A DNA stretch of 64,000 nucleotides from Parahaliea maris (lineage in GTDB: Bacteria; Pseudomonadota; Gammaproteobacteria; Pseudomonadales; Halieaceae): positions 186,001 through 250,000 of the forward strand of contig NZ_VRZA01000004.1 in NCBI RefSeq assembly GCF_008064665.1, given 5' to 3'. A model generated the notes under the pieces. The model was not told the DNA's origin and made no database searches. It saw only the letters and a list, made by a program, of their open reading frames with translations. The position numbers and the translations under genes are program-made. Of the stretch, positions 1-9,891 are shown piece by piece. Numbering within the stretch: the stretch's first letter is position 1; each line of letters opens with the position of its first letter.

Positions 1-944
1 CCAGTTTGCTGTTGTCTGGTGGCCTGCGCTATACCGACGAGGAAAAACGTTACGAGGGCGGTTCCTGGGAAAACGATCCCTTCGGCACCTCCATCGTGGC
101 CGCGGTTTACCCGGAAGTGGCCGGTGGCCTTTTCGGCGAATCCGACTACGACGACCAGGACGTCTCCGGTCAGCTGAAGTTGTCGTGGACGGCCTCGGAC
201 GCCACCTTGGTCTACGGTTCTGTCAGTCGAGGCTTCAAGAGCGGTGGCTTCGACGGCTCTGGCATCGTTGAGGAAATCGGTTTCCTGCCTTACAACGCAG
301 AAGAACTGCTGGCCTATGAACTCGGCGTAAAATCCCGTTTGCTGGACGATACCCTGGATGTTTCCGCGGCGCTCTATTACTACGATTACTCCGACAAGCA
401 GGTGCTCGCTATCCTAGATCTTGGCAACGGGATTACCGAAGCGGTTACCCAGAACGCCGCGGTGTCGGAAGTGATGGGTCTCGACCTGGATATCAAGTAT
501 CTGATCAACGAACACTGGTCCGCCGGCCTGTCGGCAACTGTGCTGGACTCGGAAATCACCGAATGGAACAGTGATGATCCCGCCGAGGCACAGGCGCGCA
601 TAGGCAATGAGCTTCCCGGTACGCCCGGCACCAGCCTGACCGGTGATATCACCTGGGAGGGCAATGCTGGCGATTTTGATTTGCGCGCTTCTATGTGGGC
701 GACCTATACCGACTCCACTTATCGCGATATCGAGAACACTCCGGCACTGCAGGCTGAAAGCTACACCCTGCTAAACGCCAGGGTGAGCCTCGGCGATCCC
801 GCCCGTGGCTGGTCGGTCTACCTCTATGGCAAAAACCTGGCCGACGAAGAGTACCGCAGCAGCGTACGTACTCTCGTCGGTATGCAGGGCGCCTATTTCG
901 GTGCGCCGCGTATGTACGGCGTAGGCGTGAACTGGCAGTTCTGA
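1..944 (+). CDS. TonB-dependent receptor, C-terminal part (5' end outside window)
   Basis: The visible 313 residues are the C-terminal half of an outer-membrane TonB-dependent receptor, which imports siderophores, vitamins or other large solutes using energy from TonB/ExbBD. Alternating aromatic and polar strands typical of the 22-strand barrel run throughout, with the usual patterns SRGFKSGGFDG, ELGVKSRLLDDTLDVS and YGKNLADEEY. The protein ends in Gly-Val-Asn-Trp-Gln-Phe, the terminal-Phe signal recognised by the BAM machinery. The reading frame is open from the left edge, so the plug domain and start lie upstream. The substrate cannot be told from this part. An AraC regulator follows on the opposite strand. 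Confidence 0.95.
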   Translation, partial: SLLLSGGLRYTDEEKRYEGGSWENDPFGTSIVAAVYPEVAGGLFGESDYDDQDVSGQLKLSWTASDATLVYGSVSRGFKSGGFDGSGIVEEIGFLPYNAEELLAYELGVKSRLLDDTLDVSAALYYYDYSDKQVLAILDLGNGITEAVTQNAAVSEVMGLDLDIKYLINEHWSAGLSATVLDSEITEWNSDDPAEAQARIGNELPGTPGTSLTGDITWEGNAGDFDLRASMWATYTDSTYRDIENTPALQAESYTLLNARVSLGDPARGWSVYLYGKNLADEEYRSSVRTLVGMQGAYFGAPRMYGVGVNWQF

Positions 945-966
945 GCTGGGCAGGCGCGGCCGGAGA

Positions 967-2016
967 CTAGGGGTCGGTGTGCCGCGCCTCGAATTGCCCA
1001 GGGGTGACCCCATGGAAACTCTTGAACGCGCGGTGGTAACTCTCTACCTCACTGTAGCCGAGACTGAGCGCGATGTCCTTGATACTCCTCGCGCCACTGG
1101 CCTGGAAGGCGGCGGCGAGTTCCATGCGCGCCTCGAGCAGCAATTTGTTGTAGCTGGTACCGAGGTCGGCCAGCCGGCGGCGCAGTGTGCGTTCGCTGAT
1201 ATTGAGTCGGGCGGAGAGGTCGGCGGGGGAGGGGAAGTCGGTGGAAACGTCCACCAGCATGGATTTGACCGCCACATCGAGGGTGTCGGGGCGCGACAGG
1301 TTTCTGAGCGCTCGAGTGCATTCCTGTGCACACAGTCTGTGTACGCTTTCGCAAGCGAATTTCAGCCGGGCGCGGGTCAGTTCCGGGTTGAATACGACCA
1401 GCGATGCGGGCTGGTCAAACAGGAGGCGGCAGCGGAACTGCTCGACCAGCCGGTCGCTATGAGCCGGTTCGGAATAGGCGAAACTGATCGAGCGAAACAG
1501 GGCGTCCGGCTCGCTCACCAGCTCGCGCAGAGCGGTGAGCGTGAGCAGCCAGTTTTCCAGTTGGTAGCGTTTCAGCGGACTGTCCGGCAGGGCGATTTCT
1601 GCGGTAAGGGCCAGCTGACCTTCATGGATCAAGGCCCGTACCGGGAAGGTGGAGCCAAAGGCGGAGCGATAGCGAAGGTAGGTCTGGATGGCCTGTACGA
1701 TGTTTTCGCTACTGAGCATGGCATGGCCGAGAACCCCCAGATCGTTGACCCGGAAAGAGGTTCCCGAGCGAAAACCGATATCGGGTATGTCCAGGGCCTC
1801 GAGCAGCGCGTTGGCCACGGACAGGTACTGGCTGCGATCGATTGGCCGTCCCTTGATGAGCAGCAGCCTCGGGTCTACCCCGACCCGATCGAACAATTCA
1901 CCAGTGTCCAGGCCTTCGGTAGCAGCGATCGCCAGCAGGCGATTCAAGGGTGTTCTGGCCATCCCCTCCGGGTTGGCCGGTGCCTTCGAGTCCTGATTTG
2001 TTGCCTGTGCGAGCAT
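967..2016 (-). CDS. AraC family transcriptional regulator
   Basis: A 349-residue regulator. Residues about 30-225 look like the arabinose-binding-like N-terminal domain found in OruR/ArgR-type AraC proteins of Proteobacteria. Residues about 255-345 form the double helix-turn-helix, with LNISERTLRRRLADLGTSYN in the first and the conserved AraC signature around GYSEVESYHRAFKSFHGVTP in the second. It is convergent with the TonB receptor and divergent from the M28-like gene, either of which could be a target. The start at 2016 has only a modest ribosome-binding site; Met19 is an alternative start. The effector is unknown. Confidence 0.9.
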   Translation of the reverse strand: MLAQATNQDSKAPANPEGMARTPLNRLLAIAATEGLDTGELFDRVGVDPRLLLIKGRPIDRSQYLSVANALLEALDIPDIGFRSGTSFRVNDLGVLGHAMLSSENIVQAIQTYLRYRSAFGSTFPVRALIHEGQLALTAEIALPDSPLKRYQLENWLLTLTALRELVSEPDALFRSISFAYSEPAHSDRLVEQFRCRLLFDQPASLVVFNPELTRARLKFACESVHRLCAQECTRALRNLSRPDTLDVAVKSMLVDVSTDFPSPADLSARLNISERTLRRRLADLGTSYNKLLLEARMELAAAFQASGARSIKDIALSLGYSEVESYHRAFKSFHGVTPGQFEARHTDP

Positions 2017-2162
2017 GCCTTTGGCCTGTTGAATGGAAATTGGGAGTTGCCTGGGCCGATGCCCCTCCCGGTGTGCTGCGGTCGAAGCCGATGCCAGAAG
2101 AACGCGCGCGTAACTAATGACTGGTCCGGTTTCAGGGGGCCGAGGTGAGAGGAAGCGGTTAT

Positions 2163-3776
2163 ATGTACCGTATTATTATCAGGTTGATGCAGGTCAGTGT
2201 AGCTTACATCGGGATAGTTTACAGTTTCATGACAGCGGCGGCGACGGGAGGTGATTGCCTGCAAAACTTTTGCGCACCGCTGACGATATCCCGTGAACAG
2301 GTTGTGGCATGGCATCAGGCCAAGGACCAGTTTGGTCCGACCTTTGCTGGCAGTAGTGGTTGGAACAGTTACCTCGCACTGATAGAGCGCGAAGCTGGAC
2401 AGCTGGGCATGGTTGACCTGCGACGTAACACTTTTCGCTATAACCGTTGGCATACTTCGGAGTGGCCCGACCGCAGCGGCTGGTCCCTTCGCATCGGCGA
2501 CAGGCAGATTGATGTTGCCAACTACGGGGCCAATTCCGGAGACACCGGGCCCAACGGGGTCAGGGCCGAGCTTGTCGTGGTGACTGGCGAGGAGTTCGAG
2601 GCCCTGCCTGATCCCGCCGTGCTGGCAGGCAAGATCATTGTTCTCCAGGTTGCCCCTACCGATTTCCAGCGCCAGGTGCCGGACTGGTTGTATGCGCCGG
2701 CCGATTACCCCTATCGCGCGGGTCAGTGGCTGAAGGTGGAGGATACCGTCTCGTCGAGTACTGCCTCGCAACTGTTTGCCGCCAATCTGCAGGGTAAATT
2801 ACCCTTTCCGGAGCCGCATTACCTGAAGCGTATTAAACAGACCAAAGCGGCGGGAGTCGTGCTGATCTTTGATATGGCGGACGAGCGTGTTAGAGGTTTG
2901 TACAGTTTCCCGGTACCGGCAATCTACAATGTTCCTACGCTGTACTTAGGCCGCGAGGCAGGCGCCGAGGTCATCTCCGCCGCGAAAAGCGCCCGTCATG
3001 GGATCCTGGTTCTCGATGCTCAAGAGGAGTCCACACAGGCTTACCAATTGGCCGCCGTGCTACCGGGGCGCAACTACGGCAGCGACGACGATGAAATCAT
3101 TCTGATGATTTCCCACACCGACGGCCCCTCGATCTCTCAGGAGAACGGGCCTCTCGGCCTGCTCTCGATCCTGCATTACTTTTCCCGCATCGACCAGCGG
3201 CATCGCGACAAGAGCCTGATGCTGTTTCTCGACAGTCGGCACTTCATTCCAGATCGGGAGGCGGCGTTGCCGGGCTACGACATCCAGCGCGTGCTAGGGG
3301 CCGGCGGCGCATTGGCGCCGGCGCATGGCCGCCTGGTTGCCAGCGTGCACCTGGAACACCTGGGTCAGGTCGAGTACGCCGAACGGAACGGCCGCTATCT
3401 ACCGACGGGGCAGATGGAGAACGGAGGCTTCTACGTCACTCCCTACAGGGACCTGGTAGCGCTTTCACGTGGTGCGCTGGAGCAACACCAACCACGGAAC
3501 CAGGTCCTGCGCGCGACCGATGTTCCCGGAGTACATGGGCAATCACAGGGACACTGGTTCGGCCTGGGGCACCACCCTCGGCGGCTAGGCATCGAGGTAA
3601 TCGCATCCAATATGGTCTCCATGGGCGCCTACTGGTCCAGCGCCGCAGGGATAGATTATTTCGACCCTGACCAGTTCATGCGGCAGGTCAATACCATGAC
3701 CGGGATTACTGCCGGGCTGATACGCGGCGACATCAAAACAATCCTGGCGCATCCTCTCCCGGAGCCGGAAAACTGA
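2163..3776 (+). CDS. PA-domain / M28 peptidase-like protein, probably catalytically degenerate
   Basis: A 537-residue exported protein with an N-terminal hydrophobic segment (about residues 5-25). The central part (about 110-300) resembles a protease-associated (PA) insert, and the region from about 310 resembles the M28 zinc aminopeptidase fold. The HxD metal motif is visible as His318-Thr-Asp320. The next ligands look altered: the usual DNG-S is ENG, the glutamate pair is replaced around LFLDSRH, and the final His-Thr motif is not evident. The start was set at ATG 2163, preceded by GAGAGGAAG at good spacing; a GTG at 2145 is in frame but overlaps that site. It may bind peptides or have altered activity. 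Assignment rests on motifs only. Confidence 0.6.
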   Translation: MYRIIIRLMQVSVAYIGIVYSFMTAAATGGDCLQNFCAPLTISREQVVAWHQAKDQFGPTFAGSSGWNSYLALIEREAGQLGMVDLRRNTFRYNRWHTSEWPDRSGWSLRIGDRQIDVANYGANSGDTGPNGVRAELVVVTGEEFEALPDPAVLAGKIIVLQVAPTDFQRQVPDWLYAPADYPYRAGQWLKVEDTVSSSTASQLFAANLQGKLPFPEPHYLKRIKQTKAAGVVLIFDMADERVRGLYSFPVPAIYNVPTLYLGREAGAEVISAAKSARHGILVLDAQEESTQAYQLAAVLPGRNYGSDDDEIILMISHTDGPSISQENGPLGLLSILHYFSRIDQRHRDKSLMLFLDSRHFIPDREAALPGYDIQRVLGAGGALAPAHGRLVASVHLEHLGQVEYAERNGRYLPTGQMENGGFYVTPYRDLVALSRGALEQHQPRNQVLRATDVPGVHGQSQGHWFGLGHHPRRLGIEVIASNMVSMGAYWSSAAGIDYFDPDQFMRQVNTMTGITAGLIRGDIKTILAHPLPEPEN

Positions 3777-3944
3777 TCCGTGTAAAGCGACCGTGACAAT
3801 TTGCTGGCCGAAGACTGGCTAAAGCCTTCACGCGGGCAGTATCTGGGCTCGAGCCTTAGCTGGCGGGCGGTTCTCAGCAGTGCGGCTGCGAAGAAGCTAA
3901 GCTTGTATTTCACACTACAAAGTCTGACTTGCAGGTGAAGCACC

Positions 3945-4205
3945 ATGCTACGACTCTTGCCCCTCATTGCCGTGGTCGCCATTGGTTACTGGTACTACAC
4001 CAACCACATGCAGCCCCGGTCCCTCTCGCCCACCGATCAGGCCCGGGAAAATGCGCGCCTGATGGAAGGTTGTATCCGCAATGAAACCCGCAGCGCGGGC
4101 GTGGCCGGAATGGCGGGGTTGGCAAGTGACGCCGGGGATGTAGAGTCCGAGTGCGCCGACAAACTCGGCCTGCAGATGGACGAGGGAACCTGGCAGCGGA
4201 AGTAG
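3945..4205 (+). CDS. Small membrane-anchored hypothetical protein
   Basis: An 86-residue protein with one N-terminal hydrophobic helix (about residues 3-19), then a soluble tail with two cysteines (in EGCIRNE and ESECADK) that could form a disulfide if the tail is periplasmic. A purine-rich GCAGGTGAAG precedes the ATG. I do not recognise the family. The gene ends 5 bases before the stop of the convergent TetR gene, so there is no room for a separate terminator. Confidence 0.6.
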   Translation: MLRLLPLIAVVAIGYWYYTNHMQPRSLSPTDQARENARLMEGCIRNETRSAGVAGMAGLASDAGDVESECADKLGLQMDEGTWQRK

Positions 4206-4210
4206 GTCTT

Positions 4211-4825
4211 TTAACTGACCATCATCGCCCGCATTATCCTGTGCAGCAGCTGCTTCTGGCGGCTGATGTTGTCCTTGTCCAGTGGGTCGCCGGCCTCCAG
4301 CTGGCTAAATGCCGGGGCAGAGACAAAGTAGCCGGTGGCTACATTGAACAGGGCCAGCATGTTGATCACCATGCGTTCGCGCTGCAGGTCGATGTCCTCG
4401 GTCACCTCCACCGCCGCCGCCATGCCTTCGTTGAACAGGCGGGTCAGCCAGCGATGGAGTACGGTGTTGCCGGGCAGGCCGGCTTCCTCGCGTAGCGCGC
4501 GCTGGAGCAGGGGGGCCAGATTGGGCTCACGGACCAGCAGGTCCATCAGCAGACCGGGTAGTTCGATCATCTCAGGCAGCGATCTGGCTGCCGCGAGGTG
4601 TCGCGACAGCTCAGTGCCCACCGGGTCCAGCAGACGGTGCAGTACGGCGGAGTAGATGGCTTCCTTGCCCTGGAAGTGGTTGTAAATTCCCGGTTCCTGC
4701 AGGCCGGCTTCCCGGGCTATATGGCGCAGGGACGTACCGTGATAGCCTTTACTGGCGAACTGCTGCTCGGCGGCGTCGAGTATGGCGGCAGCGGTGCGCT
4801 CGCCTTTGCGGGAAACCTGGCTCAT
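4211..4825 (-). CDS. TetR family transcriptional regulator
   Basis: A 204-residue regulator. Residues about 8-55 are the TetR helix-turn-helix, ending in the typical GIYNHFQGKEAIYSAVL (recognition helix plus the start of helix 4). The remaining all-helical part is the ligand-binding and dimerisation domain, as in regulators of acyl-CoA or efflux genes. It is divergent from the slt gene across a 280-base region that contains a short inverted repeat. Local autoregulation is likely by analogy with the family. The ligand is unknown. Confidence 0.9.
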   Translation of the reverse strand: MSQVSRKGERTAAAILDAAEQQFASKGYHGTSLRHIAREAGLQEPGIYNHFQGKEAIYSAVLHRLLDPVGTELSRHLAAARSLPEMIELPGLLMDLLVREPNLAPLLQRALREEAGLPGNTVLHRWLTRLFNEGMAAAVEVTEDIDLQRERMVINMLALFNVATGYFVSAPAFSQLEAGDPLDKDNISRQKQLLHRIMRAMMVS

Positions 4826-4834
4826 CTGTGCGAT

Positions 4835-4846
4835 CTTGTTATCAAG
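4835..4846. promoter_or_regulatory. Candidate TetR operator (short inverted repeat)
   Basis: CTTG-TTAT-CAAG lies 10 bases upstream of the TetR start codon, at the edge of an AT-rich stretch. Its position suits autoregulation, but the arms are only 4 bases and TetR operators are usually longer, so this is weak. Confidence 0.25.
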
Positions 4847-5104
4847 TGATTGTTAAATAATAAGCGATCATTTCGCCGCTGGCGCAATTTCTGTGGACAT
4901 TCTGACGAAAAATTGCACAAAAATTAACGCCTGATAACTAACTTATCGGGGCGGCCGGGTTCTATGGCCGCGGCTCTCATTGCGCGCCGCCAGTTTCGCC
5001 CCCGGTCGCTTGCAATCGCCGAGTCTCCGTATCACTCTGTGGTGCATCTGGTGTGGGGTTCACCCACGATGTATGGCGGCGGTGTGGCGACGAGGTAAGC
5101 TTCT

Positions 5105-7042
5105 TTGCGGTGTCAAAATTGGCTGGTTCTGGTGGTGGCCCTGGTGGTTTCGGGCTGGGCGAGCATGTCAACGGGGGCGCCAGCAGCACTGGACGAGTGG
5201 CGAACGGCCTACCAGAGTGCCCAGGAGGCTCTGGAAAAAGGGCGAACCTCGGAATACCGCAGGTTGCGCGCTACGCTCGACGGCTATCCGCTGGCCCTGT
5301 ACCTCGACTACTACGAATTGCGCCGCAGGTCTCCCCGGATTTCCCGCCAGGAGGCCATGGACTTTGTCAGCGCGAGCGAGGGGAGCCCGCTGACCAATCG
5401 CTTTCTGGGTGGCTACCTGGAGCGCGCCGGGAAGGACCGGCGCTGGGATGACTTTCTGGCCCTGATGCCCGCCGAACCCAACAGTATCGAACTCAAGTGC
5501 TACTACTTCCGCGCGCGGCTCGCCACCGGGTTTACCGAGCCGGCCTGGGAAGGGGCGCGTCGCCTGTGGGTGCACGGCGAGTCTCGCCCCAAACCCTGCG
5601 ATCCGCTATTTTCGGCCTGGATGAAAGCCGGGCAGCTGGACGACTCGGCAGTATGGGAGCGCATGCTGCTGGCCTTCGATGCGCGGGAGCGCTCGCTGAT
5701 GCGCTATGTGGCGCGCAAGGCCAGTTCGGAGCTGGGCCCCTGGGCGGACAGGCTCCAGCAGGTCTATGACAATCCCCGCGGCATGCGAAATCTCTCTTTG
5801 CCGGTCGCCGATCCCCGCTCCAGGGATGTCCTGGTGCGCGGACTGGTGTACCTGGCCCGCTATCGTCCAGAGCAGGCGCTGGACTACTGGCAGCGCTTTG
5901 AACCGGTAATGCCCTTCACCGGGCAGCAGGTAAAGATGGTCGAGTCGGCCATCGCCCTGCGCAGCCTGTTTGCCAAATCGGAGGTCAACCGCGCCTGGCT
6001 GGATGACGCACTGGGGCGGGTCGGTGACGACGGCCTGGTCGAGATCCGCCTGCGCTGGGCACTGGAGGAGCAGGATTGGGCGGGCATGGACAGGGCGCTG
6101 GCACAGCTATCGGCGGAGGGGCGGCAGCGTAAGGAGTGGCGTTACTGGCAGGCGCGCATTTACGATCAGCGGGGGCAGACCGAACTTGCCACCGGCACCT
6201 ATGCCGAGTTGGCGAGGGAGCGCGACTACTACGGTTTCCTGGCCGCGGACCGCCTCGGCGTGCCTTATCGCTTCAATGAGGAGCCCCTGGAACTGGATGA
6301 TACCCAGCGGGCGGAATTACTCAATCTGCCCGGGCTGCAGCGCGCCATCGAACTGGACTTCCAGGAGGAGCCCGCCAACATGCAGGCGGAGTGGTCATTC
6401 TTACTGGGTGTGTATGCCAATGACCCGCAGCAGCAGTTACGGCTGGGGGCCTATGCCACGGAGCAGGGCTGGCACAACATGGCCATTGCCGCGGCGGGAC
6501 AGGCCCGGGCCTGGAACGCGGTCAACCTGCGCTTTCCCACCTCCTACAGCGACATTTTCCAGCGCTATGGCTCGCTGCGCAACGTGCCCAGCCACGAGTT
6601 GATGGCGATCGCGCGCAGGGAGAGTTCGTTCTATCCGCGGGCCCACTCAACGGTCGGGGCGCGCGGCCTGATGCAGATCATGCCGGCCACCGGGCGGCAG
6701 GTGGCGCGGCGGCTGGGCGTATCCTCGAGCAGCAATGCCCTCTACCAGGTGGATCACAATGTGATGCTGGGCAGTGCCTACTACAGCGAATTGCTCAAGC
6801 GCTACCAGGGTAACCGCCTGTTTGCCCTCGCGGCCTACAATGCGGGGCCGAGCAGGGTGGATCGCTGGCGCAACAAGGCTGGTGAAACGGTGCCGGTGGA
6901 AGTGTGGGCGGAGACCATCCCGTACCGGGAAACCCGCAATTACGTGAAGACGATTCTGGAATACGCGGTGGTATTCCAGCACCTCATGGGGGAGGAGCCG
7001 ACACCGGTGCTCAGCGCGGCTGAGCGCTCGGCGGCGTACTGA
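5105..7042 (+). CDS. slt: Soluble lytic murein transglycosylase (Slt70-like)
   Basis: A 645-residue periplasmic enzyme that cleaves the glycan strands of peptidoglycan, giving 1,6-anhydromuropeptides. It has an N-terminal signal peptide (about residues 1-25), a long helical superhelix (about 30-440) and a C-terminal goose-lysozyme-like domain. The catalytic glutamate is Glu506 in RRESSF, followed by GARGLMQIMPATG and AAYNAGPSRVDRW. Length matches E. coli Slt70 (645). The start is a TTG preceded by GAGGTAAG at about 8 bases; no in-frame ATG upstream gives a signal peptide. No linked cell-wall operon is visible. Confidence 0.95.
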   Translation: MRCQNWLVLVVALVVSGWASMSTGAPAALDEWRTAYQSAQEALEKGRTSEYRRLRATLDGYPLALYLDYYELRRRSPRISRQEAMDFVSASEGSPLTNRFLGGYLERAGKDRRWDDFLALMPAEPNSIELKCYYFRARLATGFTEPAWEGARRLWVHGESRPKPCDPLFSAWMKAGQLDDSAVWERMLLAFDARERSLMRYVARKASSELGPWADRLQQVYDNPRGMRNLSLPVADPRSRDVLVRGLVYLARYRPEQALDYWQRFEPVMPFTGQQVKMVESAIALRSLFAKSEVNRAWLDDALGRVGDDGLVEIRLRWALEEQDWAGMDRALAQLSAEGRQRKEWRYWQARIYDQRGQTELATGTYAELARERDYYGFLAADRLGVPYRFNEEPLELDDTQRAELLNLPGLQRAIELDFQEEPANMQAEWSFLLGVYANDPQQQLRLGAYATEQGWHNMAIAAAGQARAWNAVNLRFPTSYSDIFQRYGSLRNVPSHELMAIARRESSFYPRAHSTVGARGLMQIMPATGRQVARRLGVSSSSNALYQVDHNVMLGSAYYSELLKRYQGNRLFALAAYNAGPSRVDRWRNKAGETVPVEVWAETIPYRETRNYVKTILEYAVVFQHLMGEEPTPVLSAAERSAAY

Positions 7043-7060
7043 GGTACCTGCGGCAGTCGC

Positions 7061-7516
7061 TCAGGCGCTGAAGCGAGCGGCGCTGGCAGGCTGTGGCGCG
7101 TCCTGGCGATTGCTGCCGGCGGCGCGCTGGTGCAGTAACCAGGCGATGGCGGTGCAGTAGCTCAGGTTGGTGGTCAGTTCGCTGTCCGGGTCGCTGAGGA
7201 ACGCCCTCTGGCTCGCCAGCCCCCGTATCCGGCTCGCCATCTCGGGCTTGAAGGCCAGGTAGCGATCCCAGATGTCCCGGTGCTGTGCGGCGGTGATATG
7301 GAACAGGCCGAGGCCGTCCTTGCGCGCCGAGAACAGGCCGAGATCAGGCGCCGAGACAGCGGCGTCCAGCAGGAGAGTTTCGGTGCCGGGGTTCCAGACA
7401 CCAAGGTATTTGAGGGTTGGTCGTATGACCTGGTCCCTCAGGTGCTCTGCGGTAACGTACATAACCCACTTCCTCGCAGGGATGTCAAATCCGTCAGATA
7501 CTGCCGTTTCACTCAT
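7061..7516 (-). CDS. Phage lysozyme/transglycosylase-like hypothetical protein
   Basis: A 151-residue protein. The pattern RPTLKYLGVWNP, then LLLDAAVSAPDLG, GLGLFHITAAQHRDIWDRYL and NLSYCTAIAWLLHQRA resembles small phage-encoded lysozyme- or transglycosylase-like proteins, as I recall them. In those the first block usually reads TAAxESxxG; here the Glu-Ser pair is replaced (AVSAPDLG), so the presumed catalytic acid is missing. No signal peptide or membrane helix is evident. The start was set at the ATG giving MSETAV; a Met eight codons earlier has no ribosome-binding site. An AT-rich island lies just upstream, consistent with a horizontally acquired or relic gene. Family assignment is from memory. 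Confidence 0.5.
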   Translation of the reverse strand: MSETAVSDGFDIPARKWVMYVTAEHLRDQVIRPTLKYLGVWNPGTETLLLDAAVSAPDLGLFSARKDGLGLFHITAAQHRDIWDRYLAFKPEMASRIRGLASQRAFLSDPDSELTTNLSYCTAIAWLLHQRAAGSNRQDAPQPASAARFSA

Positions 7517-7829
7517 TTTCTTTCGCACCTTGCGGTGCATCGTGCTGATAAAGCAGGGCGGGGTGGTCTTGTCCGTTTTTCACGCCGTTGCCGCCGGTGT
7601 TGCCCCCGAACTTAGCGAACGATGCGCGCCCTTAGGGTCATTTTTAGCACAGCAAAAAAATAAATCCAATAAAAATAACGAGTTGAGAGGGTTTTCTTTA
7701 GAAGATTTTGGAAAGAATAACGTAACTTATAGTTTTGTTAGCCATATAGGATATAAAAAATCAGGAAATATGCTGCCATATACCAATGAAGAAAGGCTAA
7801 CTTCGTCAAATGTAGCAATATGCTCTTAT
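7517..7829. other. Intergenic region with a ~200-base AT-rich island
   Basis: This 313-base gap separates yciH from the lysozyme-like gene, both on the minus strand. From about 7640 to 7830 the sequence is strikingly AT-rich (runs of A and T, ATATAGGATATAAAAAA), unlike the surrounding GC-rich DNA. I see no convincing coding sequence, terminator or transposon ends. It may be a xenogeneic promoter region or a remnant of inserted DNA. Confidence 0.6.
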
Positions 7830-8204
7830 TTAGCCTCCGGCCAGTTTTACCGTGAAGCCTTTTTTTTCCAGTTTTGACCGAATCGCCTCCCGCTGATCCC
7901 CCTGGATTTCGATATTGCCGTCCTTGATGGCGCCACCGACCCCGCAGTGCTGTTTCAGGGCCTTGGCCAGGGCCTTGAGTTCAGCGCCGGCCAGGGGCAG
8001 CCCCCTCACCACGGTCACGGCCTTGCCCCCGCGCCCCTTGGTTTCGCGCTGGATGCGGACAATGCCGTCGCCCACCGAGGCCGGGCGGTCCTTGCCGCAA
8101 ACACATTCCGCCACCGGTCGGGCGCACTGGGGGCAGCGCCGGCCCACATCGGTGGAGTACACCAGCCGGCTGCCGTTGCCGGAGGATTTGTCCCGTTTTG
8201 CCAT
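7830..8204 (-). CDS. yciH: YciH / SUI1 (eIF1-like) translation factor
   Basis: A 124-residue SUI1-domain protein. In E. coli, YciH influences start-codon selection fidelity at initiation, much as eukaryotic eIF1 does. The SUI1 fold covers about residues 45-124, with GKAVTVVRGLPL, GVGGAIKDGNIEIQGDQR and the C-terminal GFTVKLAGG typical of the family. The N-terminal part carries a C-x2-C-x6-C-x-C cluster (CPQCARPVAECVC), a small zinc-ribbon-like extension that E. coli YciH lacks. It is divergent from slyX. Confidence 0.95.
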   Translation of the reverse strand: MAKRDKSSGNGSRLVYSTDVGRRCPQCARPVAECVCGKDRPASVGDGIVRIQRETKGRGGKAVTVVRGLPLAGAELKALAKALKQHCGVGGAIKDGNIEIQGDQREAIRSKLEKKGFTVKLAGG

Positions 8205-8278
8205 GCTGTTCTCGCAGTGCTTTGTGAAAGTGGCGGCAGTATATTAGCCTGCCAGCGCATTTTGAACGGAGATCCCCC

Positions 8279-8506
8279 ATGAGCGACGACGCCATCCTGG
8301 CACAGCTCCATGACCTACAGAGCCAACTCGCCTTCCAGGACGATACCCTCAGCGCGCTCAACAGCGCCCTTTCTGCCCAGCAACAGGAGATTCTCCTGCT
8401 GAGGCGGCAGGTCGAACTGCTCAAGCAGCGCCAGGACGAGCATGCCTCCGTCATCGACGACCTTCCCGGCCCGGGGGCAGAGCAGGAGCGCCCGCCTCAC
8501 TACTAG
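8279..8506 (+). CDS. slyX: SlyX family protein
   Basis: A 75-residue, coiled-coil protein with the SlyX pattern LQSQLAFQDDTLSALNSALSAQQ followed by LLRRQVELLKQR and a short acidic tail ending PPHY, which is characteristic of the family. The function is unknown. The ATG follows a GGAG-type site. A TATATT element at about 8240 lies between it and the divergent yciH and could serve as a -10 box. The 126 bases after it hold only an imperfect GC-rich hairpin. Confidence 0.93.
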   Translation: MSDDAILAQLHDLQSQLAFQDDTLSALNSALSAQQQEILLLRRQVELLKQRQDEHASVIDDLPGPGAEQERPPHY

Positions 8507-8632
8507 TCCCGCCCCGGGCCCTCGCAGTGGCGGGGCGACTATTGATAATGCCAGTTGCGGCGCCCGACGCCATTTAGCAAACTGCGGACCTCGCCATCCC
8601 GGTCATTCATCGAATAATCACAAGGAGTCCTG

Positions 8633-9868
<1,236 letters not shown>

Positions 9869-9891
9869 GCCGCTCGAATAAGGAGAACAAC

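Noticed and set aside
979-2148. 389-codon open frame opposite the first AraC gene
   Set aside because: The AraC product is clear on the minus strand; this frame has low-complexity composition and no family features.
7272-7877. Plus-strand frame running through the AT-rich island
   Set aside because: It is open mainly by chance: composition changes abruptly, it overlaps two minus-strand genes, and there is no start signal.
8504-8545. Terminator after slyX
   Set aside because: The GC-rich hairpin is imperfect and has no T-run.
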